Origin: Xanthomonas sp. DAR 34887
GTDB taxonomy: Bacteria > Pseudomonadota > Gammaproteobacteria > Xanthomonadales > Xanthomonadaceae
Direction: 5' to 3'
Assembly: GCF_041245805.1 (NCBI RefSeq)
Contig: NZ_CP162490.1
Location: 4,069,001 to 4,133,000 of the forward strand
DNA: 64,000 nt
In this document: in pieces, positions 17,140 through 27,329 of the stretch
Numbering within the stretch: the stretch's first letter is position 1
Layout of the letters: every line of letters starts with the position of its first letter
Made by a program: the position numbers and the translations under genes
Notes under the pieces: generated by a model
Databases searched by the model: none
Told to the model about the DNA's origin: nothing
What the model saw: only the letters and a program-made list of their open reading frames with translations

Positions 17140-18903
17140 TCAGTAGTTCGCGGTCAGGGTCACGCCCGAGAACGTGCTGTACGCCTTGAGCCGCACGTAG
17201 TAGGTGCCGGCGCTGGGCGAGTTGAAGGTGCAGGTCTCGTTGTTGCCGTTGAGATACGGACGGCATCCGTAGGTGCTGTCGGTCGGCGCGCTGCCGAGCC
17301 GCACGTACAGGTCCGCATCGCCGCTGCCGCCGGAGATGGTGACGGTCAGCGAACTGACCCCGGACGGCACCGTCACCGTGTAATTCAGCTCCGACCCGGT
17401 GCTGGCGCCGAGCCCGGTGACCGGCACGCCGTCCTGCAGCGTGTTGCCGGTGGGAGGCGTGGTGGTGCCGCCGCCCAGCGCGGCGGTCACCGCGGCATTG
17501 GCGTCGAGCAGGCCGGCGCCGCAGCCCTGCGAGCAGGAGAAGCTGGCCGCGGTGCTCTTGATGGTGCTTTCCACCTGCGCCGGGGTGAGCGGGGTCGGCG
17601 CCACCGACTGCATCAGCGCGACCACGCCGGCCACGTGCGGCGTCGCCATCGAGGTACCGTTGTAGGACGCGTAGCTCGCATTGCCCGGGGTGGTGGTGCC
17701 GTCGTTGAGCGTGGACAGGATGCTCGACCCCGGCGCGGAGATGTCGATGCCGGTGCCGTAGTTCGAGTAGCTGGCCTTGGCGCGCGAGGACGTGGTCGCG
17801 GCCACCGCGATGACGTTGGCGCAGTTGGCCGGCACCGAGGTGGAGACATTGGCCGAGCTGTTGCCGGCCGCCACCACCACGGTGGTGCCGCGGCCGACCG
17901 CGCCGTTGATCGCGTTCTGGTAGGTGGTCGAGCAGGTGCCGCTGCCGCCCAGCGACATGTTGATCACTTCGGCCGGGGTGGTGTTGGCCGGCACGCCGCT
18001 GACGGTGCCGCCGGATGCCCAGGTGATCGCGTCGGCGATGTCGGAGGTGTAACCGCCGCACTTGCCGAGCACGCGCACCGGCAGGATCTTGGCGTTGTAC
18101 GCGGTACCGGCGACGCCGGTGCTGTTGTTGGTTACCGCGGCGATGGTGCCGGCCACGTGGGTGCCGTGCCAGCTGGAATTGGACGCCGGCGAGCCGGAAT
18201 AGCACTCGTTGGCCGCGGCCCAGTCGCCTTCGTCGGCCGGATTGCTGTCGCGGCCGTTGCCGTCGCGCGCGTCGGCGGCGACGCTGATGAAATCGTAGCC
18301 GGGCAGCACGTTGGCGTTGAGGTCCGGATGGCTGGTGATGCCGGTGTCGATCACCGCCACGACCACGCCGGTGCCGGTGGCCTGGTCCCAGGCCGGGCGC
18401 ACGTTGATGCCCGCGGTGGTGGTGCCGAACGCCCACTGGTTGGACAGGCTGGGATCGTTCGGGGTCAGCGCGATGGTCATGCGCTGGTCGACCTCGACGT
18501 ATTCGACATTCGGGTCGGCGGCCAACTGGCGCATCAGCGTTTCGGCTTCGGCATGGTCGAGCGGCCGGTTGGACTGGATCACTTCCGGGCCCACCGCCAG
18601 GCGGCGCAGGCTGGTCAGCCCCAGCGCGCGGCCGTTCTTGGCCGGCATCGCCGCGGCGACCGATTGCAGCGTCGCGCGCAGCGACGCCGAGGGGGCGGCG
18701 GCGGACGCGCTGGCGATGCCGACGGGGGCGGCGTCGCGGGTCTTGACGATGAAACGTTGCACGGTCGGCTCGGCGTTGAGCCCGGAGAGGTTGACGTCGC
18801 CGGCGAACGCCGGGGTCGCCAGCAACAGCGAAGTCAATGCGGACGCTCCCAGCACGATCAGCCAAGGACGCTGGCGCGAACCACGTTGCGAAATTTCGGA
18901 CAT
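17140..18903 (-). CDS. Secreted subtilisin-family serine protease with PPC domain (paralogue)
   Basis: A 587-residue S8 peptidase built like its neighbour. It has a signal peptide (ending ~34, PAFAG), a propeptide, a catalytic domain with Asp186 (VVAVIDTGITSHPD), His246 (SWHGTHVAGT) and Ser418 (NGTSMATPHVAG), a Pro/Thr linker (GGGTTTPPTGN) and a PPC domain (GGSGDADLYVRLGS). Both enzymes are intact, which argues for retained separate roles. A purine-rich AAGGAAG precedes the start. Tandem duplication is inferred from the shared order and motifs. Confidence 0.93.
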   Translation of the reverse strand: MSEISQRGSRQRPWLIVLGASALTSLLLATPAFAGDVNLSGLNAEPTVQRFIVKTRDAAPVGIASASAAAPSASLRATLQSVAAAMPAKNGRALGLTSLRRLAVGPEVIQSNRPLDHAEAETLMRQLAADPNVEYVEVDQRMTIALTPNDPSLSNQWAFGTTTAGINVRPAWDQATGTGVVVAVIDTGITSHPDLNANVLPGYDFISVAADARDGNGRDSNPADEGDWAAANECYSGSPASNSSWHGTHVAGTIAAVTNNSTGVAGTAYNAKILPVRVLGKCGGYTSDIADAITWASGGTVSGVPANTTPAEVINMSLGGSGTCSTTYQNAINGAVGRGTTVVVAAGNSSANVSTSVPANCANVIAVAATTSSRAKASYSNYGTGIDISAPGSSILSTLNDGTTTPGNASYASYNGTSMATPHVAGVVALMQSVAPTPLTPAQVESTIKSTAASFSCSQGCGAGLLDANAAVTAALGGGTTTPPTGNTLQDGVPVTGLGASTGSELNYTVTVPSGVSSLTVTISGGSGDADLYVRLGSAPTDSTYGCRPYLNGNNETCTFNSPSAGTYYVRLKAYSTFSGVTLTANY

Positions 18904-19492
18904 GCGGAACTTCCTTTTCGTTGATTGCACCTGACGGTGATGTTTCGCGCTGCGGATGCCTAAACAGGCACTGAATCCGGTTGCAGCGCGAGTCCCAGGC
19001 CGGCCCCCTGTTGCCAGCCGTTCATCCGACGCTATCCCAATACAGACCCGTATGGACGAACCATTTATCGTCCAAATTTCGTAAGCGTGACGATCGTCAA
19101 CATAAGGACCGGTATCGCTCGCGCTGTTGCGACACCGCGGCAACCACGATGGCGCGAGGAGACAGTCCCGGGACATTTTTGCGCAGCGCGGTGTGACCAC
19201 GCGCCAAGGCGGACAGCCGCTCTCCCGCAAGAGCAGGGCGTCTGGACAGCGACAGGGCCGGCGAACGCCATGCCAAGCGCCAGCGCCGGGTTGCGACGCG
19301 CATTTGGGAAGCCCGCGGAGGCGCGGGACCGCATCAGCCAGGCGATCTGCCGGGTCGGCCTGGCAGGATGTGCATGGCGTTTTCGGGAACGGACGACGCC
19401 TACGGGAAACCGAATCGATGTCGGGCGCAGTCTGCGCTACGCCCGGGTCGGCGCCCGCCAGTAATCTCGGCGGGCGCGAGAAACGCCAGGGC
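18904..19492. other. Non-coding region between ilvE and the second subtilase
   Basis: About 590 bp with lower GC than its surroundings, no supportable gene and no REP unit. It holds two palindromes near 19053-19099 and a 9-bp GC hairpin at 19451-19477 just past the ilvE stop that may end ilvE transcription, though no T-run follows. The promoter of the subtilase must lie here. Confidence 0.6.
19053..19099. promoter_or_regulatory. Two palindromes upstream of the second subtilase
   Basis: TGGACGA and TCGTCCA form a perfect 7-bp inverted repeat around an 8-bp AT-rich spacer (19053-19074). A perfect 12-bp palindrome, TGACGATCGTCA, follows at 19088-19099. They lie 150-200 bp upstream of the minus-strand subtilase start. 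Both could be operators for a dimeric regulator; no regulator is identified. Confidence 0.4.
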
Positions 19493-20593
19493 TCAGCCCA
19501 GCCGCACCAGCCAGCCGTGGCGGTCGGCCACGCGGCCGTACTGGATGTCGGTCAGTTCCTGGCGCAGCGACAGGGTCACCGGGCCGGCCGGCGCAGCCAG
19601 GTCGCCGACCTCGAAATCCTTGCCCTTGAGCTGGCCGATCGGCGTCACCACCGCCGCGGTGCCGCAGGCGAAGACCTCCGCGATCGCGCCGGAAGCCACG
19701 CCGTCGCGCCACTCGTCGATGGTCACCTGGCGCTCGACCACCTGCATGCCGCGATCGCGCGCCAACTGCAGGATGCTGTCGCGGGTGATGCCCTCCAGGA
19801 TGCTGCCCGACAGCGCCGGCGTGACCAGGCTGCCGTCGCGCATCACCAGGAACACGTTCATGCCGCCCAGCTCTTCCAGGTATTTGCCCTCGACCGGATC
19901 CAGGAACAACACCTGCGAGCAGCCCTGGGCCTGCGCCTGCTGCTGCGGCAGCAGCGAGGCGGCGTAGTTGCCGCCGCACTTGGCCGCGCCGGTGCCGCCC
20001 TTGGCCGCGCGCGCATAGTCGGTGGACAGCCAGATCGCCACCGGCGCCACACCCTTGGCGAAGTAGGCTCCGGCCGGGCTGGCGATGACGTAGTAGCCGG
20101 CCTTCTGTGCCGCGCGCACGCCCAGGAACGCCTCGTTGGCGATCATGAAGGGGCGGAAATACAGGCTCGTCTCCGGCGCCGACGGCACCCACGCGGCATC
20201 GACCGCGATCAGCTGGCGCAGCGATTCGACGAACAGCTCCACCGGCAGCTCCGGCAGCGCCAGGCGCTGCGCCGAGCGCTGCAGGCGCTTGCCGTTGGCC
20301 TCCGGGCGGAAGGTCCAGATCGAACCGTCGGCATGGCGGTAGGCCTTGATGCCCTCGAAGATCTCCTGCCCGTAGTGCAGCACCGAGGCGGCCGGATCCA
20401 GCGCCAGCGGGCCGTAGGCGCGGACCTGGGCGTCGTGCCAGCCCTGCTCGCGGTCCCACTCGATGGCGACCATGTGGTCGGTGAAATAGTTGCCGAAGCC
20501 CGGCGCGCCGAGGATCTGCGCGCGCGCCTCGGCGCTGCGTGCGGTCGTGGACGGGATCAGGCGGAACTGCGAAGACGGCTCGGTAGCGGACAC
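19493..20593 (-). CDS. ilvE: Branched-chain amino acid aminotransferase
   Basis: A 366-residue class IV PLP aminotransferase of the longer (type II) form, making Leu, Ile and Val from their 2-oxo acids. Seen are FTDHMVAIEWD, LHYGQEIFEGIKAYR, the PLP-lysine region GGTGAAKCGGNYAASLLPQ, and FACGTAAVVTPIG near the end. The start is GTG at 20593, preceded by AGGAAA at good spacing. It stands alone on the minus strand, 99 bp downstream of sufT. Confidence 0.94.
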   Translation of the reverse strand: MSATEPSSQFRLIPSTTARSAEARAQILGAPGFGNYFTDHMVAIEWDREQGWHDAQVRAYGPLALDPAASVLHYGQEIFEGIKAYRHADGSIWTFRPEANGKRLQRSAQRLALPELPVELFVESLRQLIAVDAAWVPSAPETSLYFRPFMIANEAFLGVRAAQKAGYYVIASPAGAYFAKGVAPVAIWLSTDYARAAKGGTGAAKCGGNYAASLLPQQQAQAQGCSQVLFLDPVEGKYLEELGGMNVFLVMRDGSLVTPALSGSILEGITRDSILQLARDRGMQVVERQVTIDEWRDGVASGAIAEVFACGTAAVVTPIGQLKGKDFEVGDLAAPAGPVTLSLRQELTDIQYGRVADRHGWLVRLG

Positions 20594-20692
20594 CGGGGTT
20601 TCCTGTGGTAGTCGAGGGACGGTCGTGCCGCTGCGTCATCGAGTGCAGCGGCGGCGCCTGGTCCGGACCCGGGTCGCGCAGTCGTGCGCGGG

Positions 20693-21244
20693 TCAGAGCA
20701 TGCCGGTTTCCAGACGCGCGGCCTCGGACATCATATGCCGGCCCCACGGCGGATCGAACACCAGTTCGACATCGGCCTCGGCGATGGTCGGGATCAACTC
20801 CAGCTTGCTGCGCACGTCGTCGACCAGGATCTCGCCCATGCCGCAGCCCGGCGCGGTCAGGGTCATCTTCACCTCGACCGTGCGCTGGCCATCGTCGCGA
20901 TGCTGCACGCCGACCTCGTAGACCAGGCCCAGGTCGACGATGTTGAACGGGATCTCCGGATCGAAGCAGGTACGCAGCTGTTGCCAGATCAGCGCCTCAA
21001 CCTGTTCGTCGCTGGCGTCTTCGGGCAGGTCCAGGCCCGGCGGCGGCTCCTTGCCGATGGCGTCGCCGTCCTTGCCGGCGATGCGGAACAGGTTGCCTTC
21101 CACGAACACCGTATAGCTGCCGCCCAGCGCCTGGGTGATGTAGCCGTAGCTGCCGGCCGGCAGGGTCACCGCGTCGCCTTGCGGCACCATCACCGCCGCG
21201 CAATCGCGTTCGAATTGGACAGGTTCGCTGCTGCGTGAGTACAT
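20693..21244 (-). CDS. sufT: Probable Fe-S assembly factor SufT
   Basis: A 183-residue protein with an N-terminal SufT-specific part (AVTLPAGSYGYITQALGGSY) and a C-terminal MIP18/DUF59 domain (DPEIPFNIVDLGLVYEVGV, then MTLTAPGCGMGEILVDDVR with the conserved Cys). SufT aids maturation of Fe-S proteins. Here it is not inside a suf operon. The start at 21244 is 107 bp from a divergently transcribed membrane gene, so a shared promoter region is likely. Confidence 0.88.
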   Translation of the reverse strand: MYSRSSEPVQFERDCAAVMVPQGDAVTLPAGSYGYITQALGGSYTVFVEGNLFRIAGKDGDAIGKEPPPGLDLPEDASDEQVEALIWQQLRTCFDPEIPFNIVDLGLVYEVGVQHRDDGQRTVEVKMTLTAPGCGMGEILVDDVRSKLELIPTIAEADVELVFDPPWGRHMMSEAARLETGML

Positions 21245-21350
21245 GGGGGCGATATGGGGGCTGGCCCCGCCGGTGCAAGTCGTCCAGTTTATCCGAGTGC
21301 GCGGGGTACGCGGCGAAGGGTATCCTGTGCGGATTCTCCGGGAACCTCGC

Positions 21351-21770
21351 ATGTCGCCCTCTTCCACGCCGGCCAGGACGTCGCACTGGCTATGGCCCTT
21401 GCTGCTCTGCCTGGGCTGTATCACCGCCCTGATCGCCTGGATGCTGGTCGCGCTGAGCCTGGGCCACCAATCCGGCTGGATGGCGGTGCTGGTGGCGCTG
21501 GAGGTCGCCTGGATGCTGCGCCTGGGCACGCTGCCGCGCGGCAAGCTGCGCATCGTCGTGGCGGTGCTCGCCACCGCGCTGGTGATCGTCGCCGCCAACT
21601 GGGGCATCGCCGCCGCGCACGTGGGCGCCTGGCTGGGCCTGGATACCTGGGATTCGTCGCTGAAGCTGGGCGCGCGCTACGCCTGGACGCTGAGCGTGCT
21701 GGCCAATCGCCCCGGCGACGTGCTGTGGCTGGGCATCGGCCTGATCGTGGCCTATTTCAGCGCGCGTTGA
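21351..21770 (+). CDS. Small membrane protein of unknown function
   Basis: A 139-residue protein with about four hydrophobic segments (WLWPLLLCLGCITALIAWML; WMAVLVALEVAWML; IVVAVLATALVIVAANWGI; VLWLGIGLIVAYF). I do not recognise the family. The ATG at 21351 is preferred; the open frame continues upstream but would overlap sufT's control region. An inverted REP pair follows its stop. Confidence 0.7.
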   Translation: MSPSSTPARTSHWLWPLLLCLGCITALIAWMLVALSLGHQSGWMAVLVALEVAWMLRLGTLPRGKLRIVVAVLATALVIVAANWGIAAAHVGAWLGLDTWDSSLKLGARYAWTLSVLANRPGDVLWLGIGLIVAYFSAR

Positions 21771-21777
21771 GGCAGTG

Positions 21778-21831
21778 GTCGCGGCCGAAGCCGCTCCCTG
21801 CCCCGGCTGCAGGAGCGGCTTCAGCCGCGAC
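21778..21831. repeat. Inverted REP pair
   Basis: A slightly degenerate minus-oriented REP (21778-21800) and a plus-oriented copy with intact core GCGGCTTCAGCCGC (21807-21831) face each other across 6 bp. The pair lies between the convergent ends of the membrane gene and pntB and could stop transcription from both sides. Confidence 0.85.
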
Positions 21832-21863
21832 AGAATCCACGGGCGCCGATCACCGGCGCCGCT

Positions 21864-23318
21864 TCAATGCCCGCCGTCCAGCGCCTTCAATTCGCTGACC
21901 AGCGCACCGGCCGCCTCGGCGCCGTCGCCGTACAGCATGCGCGTGTTGTCGGCGTAGAACAGCGCGTTCTCGATCCCGGCAAAGCCGGTGCCCTTGCCGC
22001 GCTTGATCACCACCACATTCTTGGAATCGACCACGTCCAGGATCGGCATGCCGTAGATCGGGCTGGCCGGATCGGTCTTGGCCACCGGATTGACCACGTC
22101 GTTGGCGCCGATCACCAGCGACACGTCGGTGCTGGGAAACTCGGGATTGATGTCGTCCATGTCGGCGATCAGGTCGTAGGGCACGCCGGCTTCGGCCAGC
22201 AGCACGTTCATGTGCCCGGGCATGCGCCCGGCCACCGGGTGGATCGCGAACTTGACCTTGACCCCGCGCTCGATCAGCCGCTGCGCCAGCTCCCAGATCT
22301 TGTGCTGGGCCTGCGCCACCGCCATGCCGTAGCCGGGCACGATCACCACGCGTTCGGCATAGGCCATCATCGCCGCCACGTCGCCGGCCTCGATCGGCTT
22401 CTGCGCGCCGCTGATCTCCTGCGCCTGCCCGCCGCCGCCGAAATTGGAGAACAGCACGCCGCTGATCGGCCGGTTCATCGCCTTGGCCATCAGCCGGGTC
22501 AGCAGGATGCCGGCCGCGCCGACCATCATGCCGGCGATGATCAGCGCCTCGTTGCCGAGCACGTAGCCCTCGAAGGCCACCGCCAGACCGGTGAAGGCGT
22601 TGTACAGCGAGATCACCACCGGCATGTCGGCGCCGCCGATCGGCAGCGTCATCAGCACGCCCAGCGCCAGCGCGACCGCGAAGAACGCGACGATCGCCAC
22701 CGGGCTGAGCCCGATCGCGGCCCAGGCGCCCAGGCCCAGCATCGCCACGAACACCAGCAGGTTGAACGCCTGCTGGCCGGGGAAGGTGACGCGCTTGTCC
22801 AGCCGCCCGTCGAGCTTGGCCCAGGCGATGATCGAGCCGGACAGCGAGATCGCGCCGATCGCCGAGCCGACGATCGCCAGCGCCAGCGTGGTCGCGTCGG
22901 GCTGGCGCGCGGCCAGCGCGGCGATCGCGCTCTCGCTCCAGTGCGAGGTGTCGCGGTGCGCCAGGAACGAAAAGCGCAGCAGTTCCACCGCGCCGATCGC
23001 CGCGGCCGAGCCGCCGCCCATGCCGTTGTACAGCGCGACCATCTGCGGCATGTCGGTGATGGCGACCTTCTTGGCCGAGATCCAGGCCGCGCCAGTGCCG
23101 ATCACGATCGCCAGCAGGATCAGGGTCAGGTTGTGCAGGCCGGGCAGCAGGAACGTCGCCGCGGTCGCCAGCAGCATGCCGAAGCCGGCCCAATGGATGC
23201 CGCTGCGCGCGGTCTTGGGCGAGGCCATGCGCTGCAGGCCGAGCAGGAACAGGGTGGCGGCCACCAGGTAGCTGGCCTTGACCAGCCAGGACAACGCCTC
23301 GGCGGTGGTCAGGGTCAC
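21864..23318 (-). CDS. pntB: NAD(P) transhydrogenase subunit beta
   Basis: A 484-residue inner-membrane protein. About eight helices form the proton channel half (dII), followed by the NADP(H)-binding dIII with VVIVPGYGMAVAQAQHKIWE and GANDVVNPVAKTDP. It couples proton entry to NADPH formation from NADH and NADP. Start is a GTG at 23318 that overlaps the stop of the short alpha-2 gene by 4 bp (GTGA). The NAD-binding subunit is encoded separately at 26021-27100. Confidence 0.95.
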   Translation of the reverse strand: MTLTTAEALSWLVKASYLVAATLFLLGLQRMASPKTARSGIHWAGFGMLLATAATFLLPGLHNLTLILLAIVIGTGAAWISAKKVAITDMPQMVALYNGMGGGSAAAIGAVELLRFSFLAHRDTSHWSESAIAALAARQPDATTLALAIVGSAIGAISLSGSIIAWAKLDGRLDKRVTFPGQQAFNLLVFVAMLGLGAWAAIGLSPVAIVAFFAVALALGVLMTLPIGGADMPVVISLYNAFTGLAVAFEGYVLGNEALIIAGMMVGAAGILLTRLMAKAMNRPISGVLFSNFGGGGQAQEISGAQKPIEAGDVAAMMAYAERVVIVPGYGMAVAQAQHKIWELAQRLIERGVKVKFAIHPVAGRMPGHMNVLLAEAGVPYDLIADMDDINPEFPSTDVSLVIGANDVVNPVAKTDPASPIYGMPILDVVDSKNVVVIKRGKGTGFAGIENALFYADNTRMLYGDGAEAAGALVSELKALDGGH

Positions 23319-23614
23319 GGCTTGGACTCCGGCTTCTTGCTGGACTTGAACATTTCCAGCATGCGCTCGGTGACCACGTAGCCGCCGGCGGCGTTGCCGG
23401 CGCCGAGCAGCACCGCGAGGAAGCCGACCGCCTTCTCCAGCGTGGTGTCGGCGTGGCCGAGCACCACCATCGCGCCGATCAGCACGATGCCGTGGATGAA
23501 GTTGGAACCGGACATCAGCGGGGTGTGCAGGATCACCGGCACCCGCGAGATGATCACATGCCCGGCGATGGCCGCCAGCATGAAGATGTACAAGGCCACG
23601 AAACCGTCGCTCAT
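23315..23614 (-). CDS. pntAB: NAD(P) transhydrogenase subunit alpha-2 (membrane part)
   Basis: A 99-residue protein with three or four helices (FVALYIFMLAAIAGHVII; FIHGIVLIGAMVVLG; LGAGNAAGGYVVT). It corresponds to the C-terminal membrane part of PntA in organisms where PntA is one chain. Here it is a separate gene coupled to pntB by a 4-bp overlap. ATG at 23614 gives the family length; the longer frame adds only 12 residues. Confidence 0.93.
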   Translation of the reverse strand: MSDGFVALYIFMLAAIAGHVIISRVPVILHTPLMSGSNFIHGIVLIGAMVVLGHADTTLEKAVGFLAVLLGAGNAAGGYVVTERMLEMFKSSKKPESKP

Positions 23615-23855
23615 TCCGCTTCTCCCGGGCGCCGCGCCCGACCGTCGCAATCATAACCGCGTGCTGAATCCGTGGGCGACCGGTGCGCCTGGCCAGTGCA
23701 GGCGTCCGCACGGCGTTCGGCGCGGCACGCCGGCGCTGCAACCGGTGCCGCCGCGCCGATAGCGCGGCGTCGGGCACGCTTCCGTGCTGCGGCCCGGTCA
23801 ACCCCGGCGGCGGCGATGCGTTATCCACGGCATCCCCGCGTCAGGAAGCTAAGCT

Positions 23856-24437
23856 GTGCTGGTGAGCACGCCCGCCCTAGAACCCCCGACGACCGACCTC
23901 GACAGCGATGGCGCCGCGCGTCCGCTGCCGGCGTCGCTGGACGCGTTCTTGGCCGAGATCGGCCCGCGCGCGTTCCGCTTCGCCGAGGCCGGGCTGCGCC
24001 AGCGCGAGGATGCGCTGGACGCGGTGCAGGACGCGATGATCAAGCTGCTCGCCTACCGCGAGCGGCCGGCGCAGGAATGGACGCCGCTGTTCTGGAGCAT
24101 CCTGCGCAGGCGCATCATCGACCTGCAGCGTCGCCGCGGCTTCCGCCTGCGCTTCTGGGCGCCGGCCAGCGAGTACGGCGAGGACAGCCAGCCGGACTGG
24201 GCCGACGAAGGCCCGACGCCGCCGCAGCGCCACGAGCAGCGGCAGACGCACGCGCGGCTGGTCACCGCGTTGCGCACGCTGCCGGCGCGGCAGCGCGAGG
24301 CCTTCACCCTGCGCGTGCTCGAGGAGCTGGACGTGGCCACCACCGCACGCGCGATGGGCTGCTCCGAAGGCTCGGTCAAGACCCATCTGTCGCGCGCCCG
24401 CGAGGCGTTGCAGAAACTTCTGGAGGACGTCCGGTGA
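23856..24437 (+). CDS. ECF-type RNA polymerase sigma factor
   Basis: A 193-residue sigma-70-family protein. Region 2 is in DALDAVQDAMIKLLAYRE ... LFWSILRRRIIDLQRRR; region 4 is in LPARQREAFTLRVLEELDVA and CSEGSVKTHLSRAREAL. It probably directs a stress regulon. It begins with GTG at 23856 (a second GTG is 6 bp on). The next two genes overlap it serially by 4 bp, giving a compact three-gene operon with a membrane protein that could be its anti-sigma partner. Confidence 0.88.
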   Translation: MLVSTPALEPPTTDLDSDGAARPLPASLDAFLAEIGPRAFRFAEAGLRQREDALDAVQDAMIKLLAYRERPAQEWTPLFWSILRRRIIDLQRRRGFRLRFWAPASEYGEDSQPDWADEGPTPPQRHEQRQTHARLVTALRTLPARQREAFTLRVLEELDVATTARAMGCSEGSVKTHLSRAREALQKLLEDVR

Positions 24438-24832
24438 AACCCGACACCACACAATCGGCCGCGTTCGACGCGCAGATGCGCCGCGCGCACCAGGCCTCGC
24501 TGCAGGCGTTGCCGGCAGCGACCCTGGCGCGGCTGCGCGCCGCGCGCCACGGCGCCAGCCGCGCCCACGCTGCGCCGGCGCGGCGCTGGGGCTGGCTGCT
24601 GGCGGCGGCGCCGGCCCTGCTCGGCGCCACCTTCGGCGTGCATCTGCTGCTGCGCCCGGCGCTGCCGGTCGCGGTCCAGGCGGCGAGCGTCGCCGGCGTT
24701 CCCGCCGCGGCCGCGGCGTCGGCGAGCGTCGCCGCGCAAGGCGACAACGACGACGCCGTGGCCGGCCTGCTCGACGAAAACCCCGACCTGTACCTGTGGC
24801 TGGGTTCCGATACTTCGCTGGCGATGGAATGA
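24434..24832 (+). CDS. Single-pass membrane protein, putative anti-sigma factor
   Basis: A 132-residue protein with a cytosolic N-terminal half (~45 residues, MRRAHQASLQALPAATLARL), one transmembrane segment (WGWLLAAAPALLGATFGVHLLL) and an Ala-rich, then acidic, outer part ending NPDLYLWLGSDTSLAME. No canonical zinc-binding anti-sigma motif is visible. The anti-sigma role rests on position: its GTG start overlaps the sigma stop. It also resembles the DUF3619 type in length and layout. Confidence 0.6.
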   Translation: MKPDTTQSAAFDAQMRRAHQASLQALPAATLARLRAARHGASRAHAAPARRWGWLLAAAPALLGATFGVHLLLRPALPVAVQAASVAGVPAAAAASASVAAQGDNDDAVAGLLDENPDLYLWLGSDTSLAME

Positions 24833-25314
24833 ACACGATGAAGCGCCTGATCCGCCTCTCCCTGGCACTGGCCCTGCTGGCCGGCACCGCTCCGTTGGTG
24901 GCGTTCGCCGCGCCGCCACCGCCGCCGGCGGATGCCGACGCCGATGCGGGTCCGCCGCTGCCGGACTGGGAGCACCTGAGCCCGCAGCAGCGCGAGCTGC
25001 TGATCGCGCCGATGCGCCAGCGCTGGAACGACGCGCCGCAGCAGCGGCGCAGGATGTTCGAACACGCACAGCGCTGGCAGAGCATGACCCCCGAGCAGCG
25101 CGAACGCGCGCGCAAGGGCGCACGCCGCTACGAGGACATGAGCCCACAGCAGCGCGAAGAAGCGCGGGTGCTGTTCGAACATCTGCGCGCACTGCCGCCG
25201 GAGCAACGCAAGGCGCTGCGCGATCGTTGGGAAGCGATGACCCCGCAGCAGCGCGACGCCTGGATCAAGGCCAACGCCGGCCCGGACACCAAGCCTGGGC
25301 CGGGTTCGAGGTGA
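24829..25314 (+). CDS. Secreted DUF3106-type repeat protein
   Basis: A 161-residue exported protein with a signal peptide (IRLSLALALLAGTAPLVAFA) and an acidic Pro-rich spacer. Four or five copies of an LSPQQRELL / MTPEQRERA / MSPQQREEA / LPPEQRKAL motif follow, each beginning a short charged helix. This is the DUF3106 pattern. Envelope-stress sensing is suggested only by its place as third gene of the sigma operon. The start overlaps the previous stop (ATGA). Confidence 0.78.
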   Translation: MNTMKRLIRLSLALALLAGTAPLVAFAAPPPPPADADADAGPPLPDWEHLSPQQRELLIAPMRQRWNDAPQQRRRMFEHAQRWQSMTPEQRERARKGARRYEDMSPQQREEARVLFEHLRALPPEQRKALRDRWEAMTPQQRDAWIKANAGPDTKPGPGSR

Positions 25315-25552
25315 CCCTGTCGCAAACGCGCCAAGGCGGCTGCAGGATTTTTCGACGCCGTCCAGACGCGATCGCCGCGGCCGCAGACTGATCGCGGGAT
25401 CGATCGCGTGACAAGAACGACGAGCGAACAAGGCTGCGGTCGATCGAATCGGCCGCCATAAACCGGACGGCAGCGCGCATCGCCCAAGTCGAAAAATGCT
25501 GAAGCAGGTCGACCCGGAAGCTTCACTCGGGGATCGGCAGCTGGCGGCCTGT
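25315..25552. other. Intergenic stretch, nothing recognised
   Basis: About 240 bp between the DUF3106-type gene and REP composite copy B. It is somewhat less GC-rich and shows no coding sequence, hairpin with T-run or REP unit that I can support. Confidence 0.5.
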
Positions 25553-25911
25553 TGTGGGAGCGACTTCAGTCGCGACGTGCTTTACCGGTACGCCCGTTGC
25601 GACTGAGGCGTACCTCCAACAACTTCAGTCCGGATGCCGCACGTGCGCGTGTCGATGGCTTGGCGTTTTTCCTGTCGCGGCTGAAGCCGCTCCTACAAGA
25701 GCGCGACACGCATGCTGTAGGAGCGGCTTCAGCCGCGACAGGAGGACGAAGTGGCCGTGATGCCAAGGCCGCCATGGGAAACCCGCACGCAACGCCACCG
25801 CACCCCATCCTGGTGCGGCTCTGGTACTTCACGGCATCTCGAGCGGGGATCTGCAAGGGACGCATCGGCGACTCGCAAATGCATCGACATGTTTCGGGGG
25901 ATTACTAGAGC
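25553..25911. repeat. REP composite element, copy B
   Basis: A ~360-bp element colinear with 10370-10692. It begins TGTGGGAGCGACTTCAG, has a degenerate REP near 25597-25620, an inverted REP pair (25674-25697 and 25716-25739), the shared CAGGAGGACGAAGTG, and the closing blocks ATGCATCGACATG and GGGGGATTA. The spacers have diverged while the landmarks are kept. It lies 110 bp downstream of pntAA, within the interval that separates pntAA from pntAB-pntB. Confidence 0.75.
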
Positions 25912-26020
25912 GCTCCGAAGTCGCTCCCGCAGGTCGCCTGCTGCCTGCGGCACCGCCAACTCCGACAGCGCCCCCAATAGCCCGCGTGCGGCTGACACTG
26001 CCGCGATCAAAATGCCGCGA

Positions 26021-27100
<1,080 letters not shown>

Positions 27101-27194
27101 GCGATTCCCCGTGCGTTGCCCGCCTAGTCGGCGCCGATGCTACAGGGTCCGCGCGGCGATGGCAGCGCCGGGCGCGCGGTCCGGCGGCGGCTTT

Positions 27195-27261
27195 TGCAGG
27201 AGCGGCTTCAGCCGCGACGGCATTCCCGAGAAAGCGCGGCCGCGGCTGAGGCCGCTCCTAC
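27195..27261. repeat. Inverted REP pair
   Basis: A plus-oriented REP (27195-27218) and a degenerate minus-oriented one (27236-27261, GGCTGAGGCC core) separated by 17 bp. They lie between the end of the first DUF1631 gene and the promoter region of pntAA, both read on the minus strand. Confidence 0.85.
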
Positions 27262-27329
27262 CAGGGCATGCATAGCGCACGCGGCGGCCGGCACGGCGGC
27301 GAGGCAGCCTCGCCGCCTGCCCACGGCGC

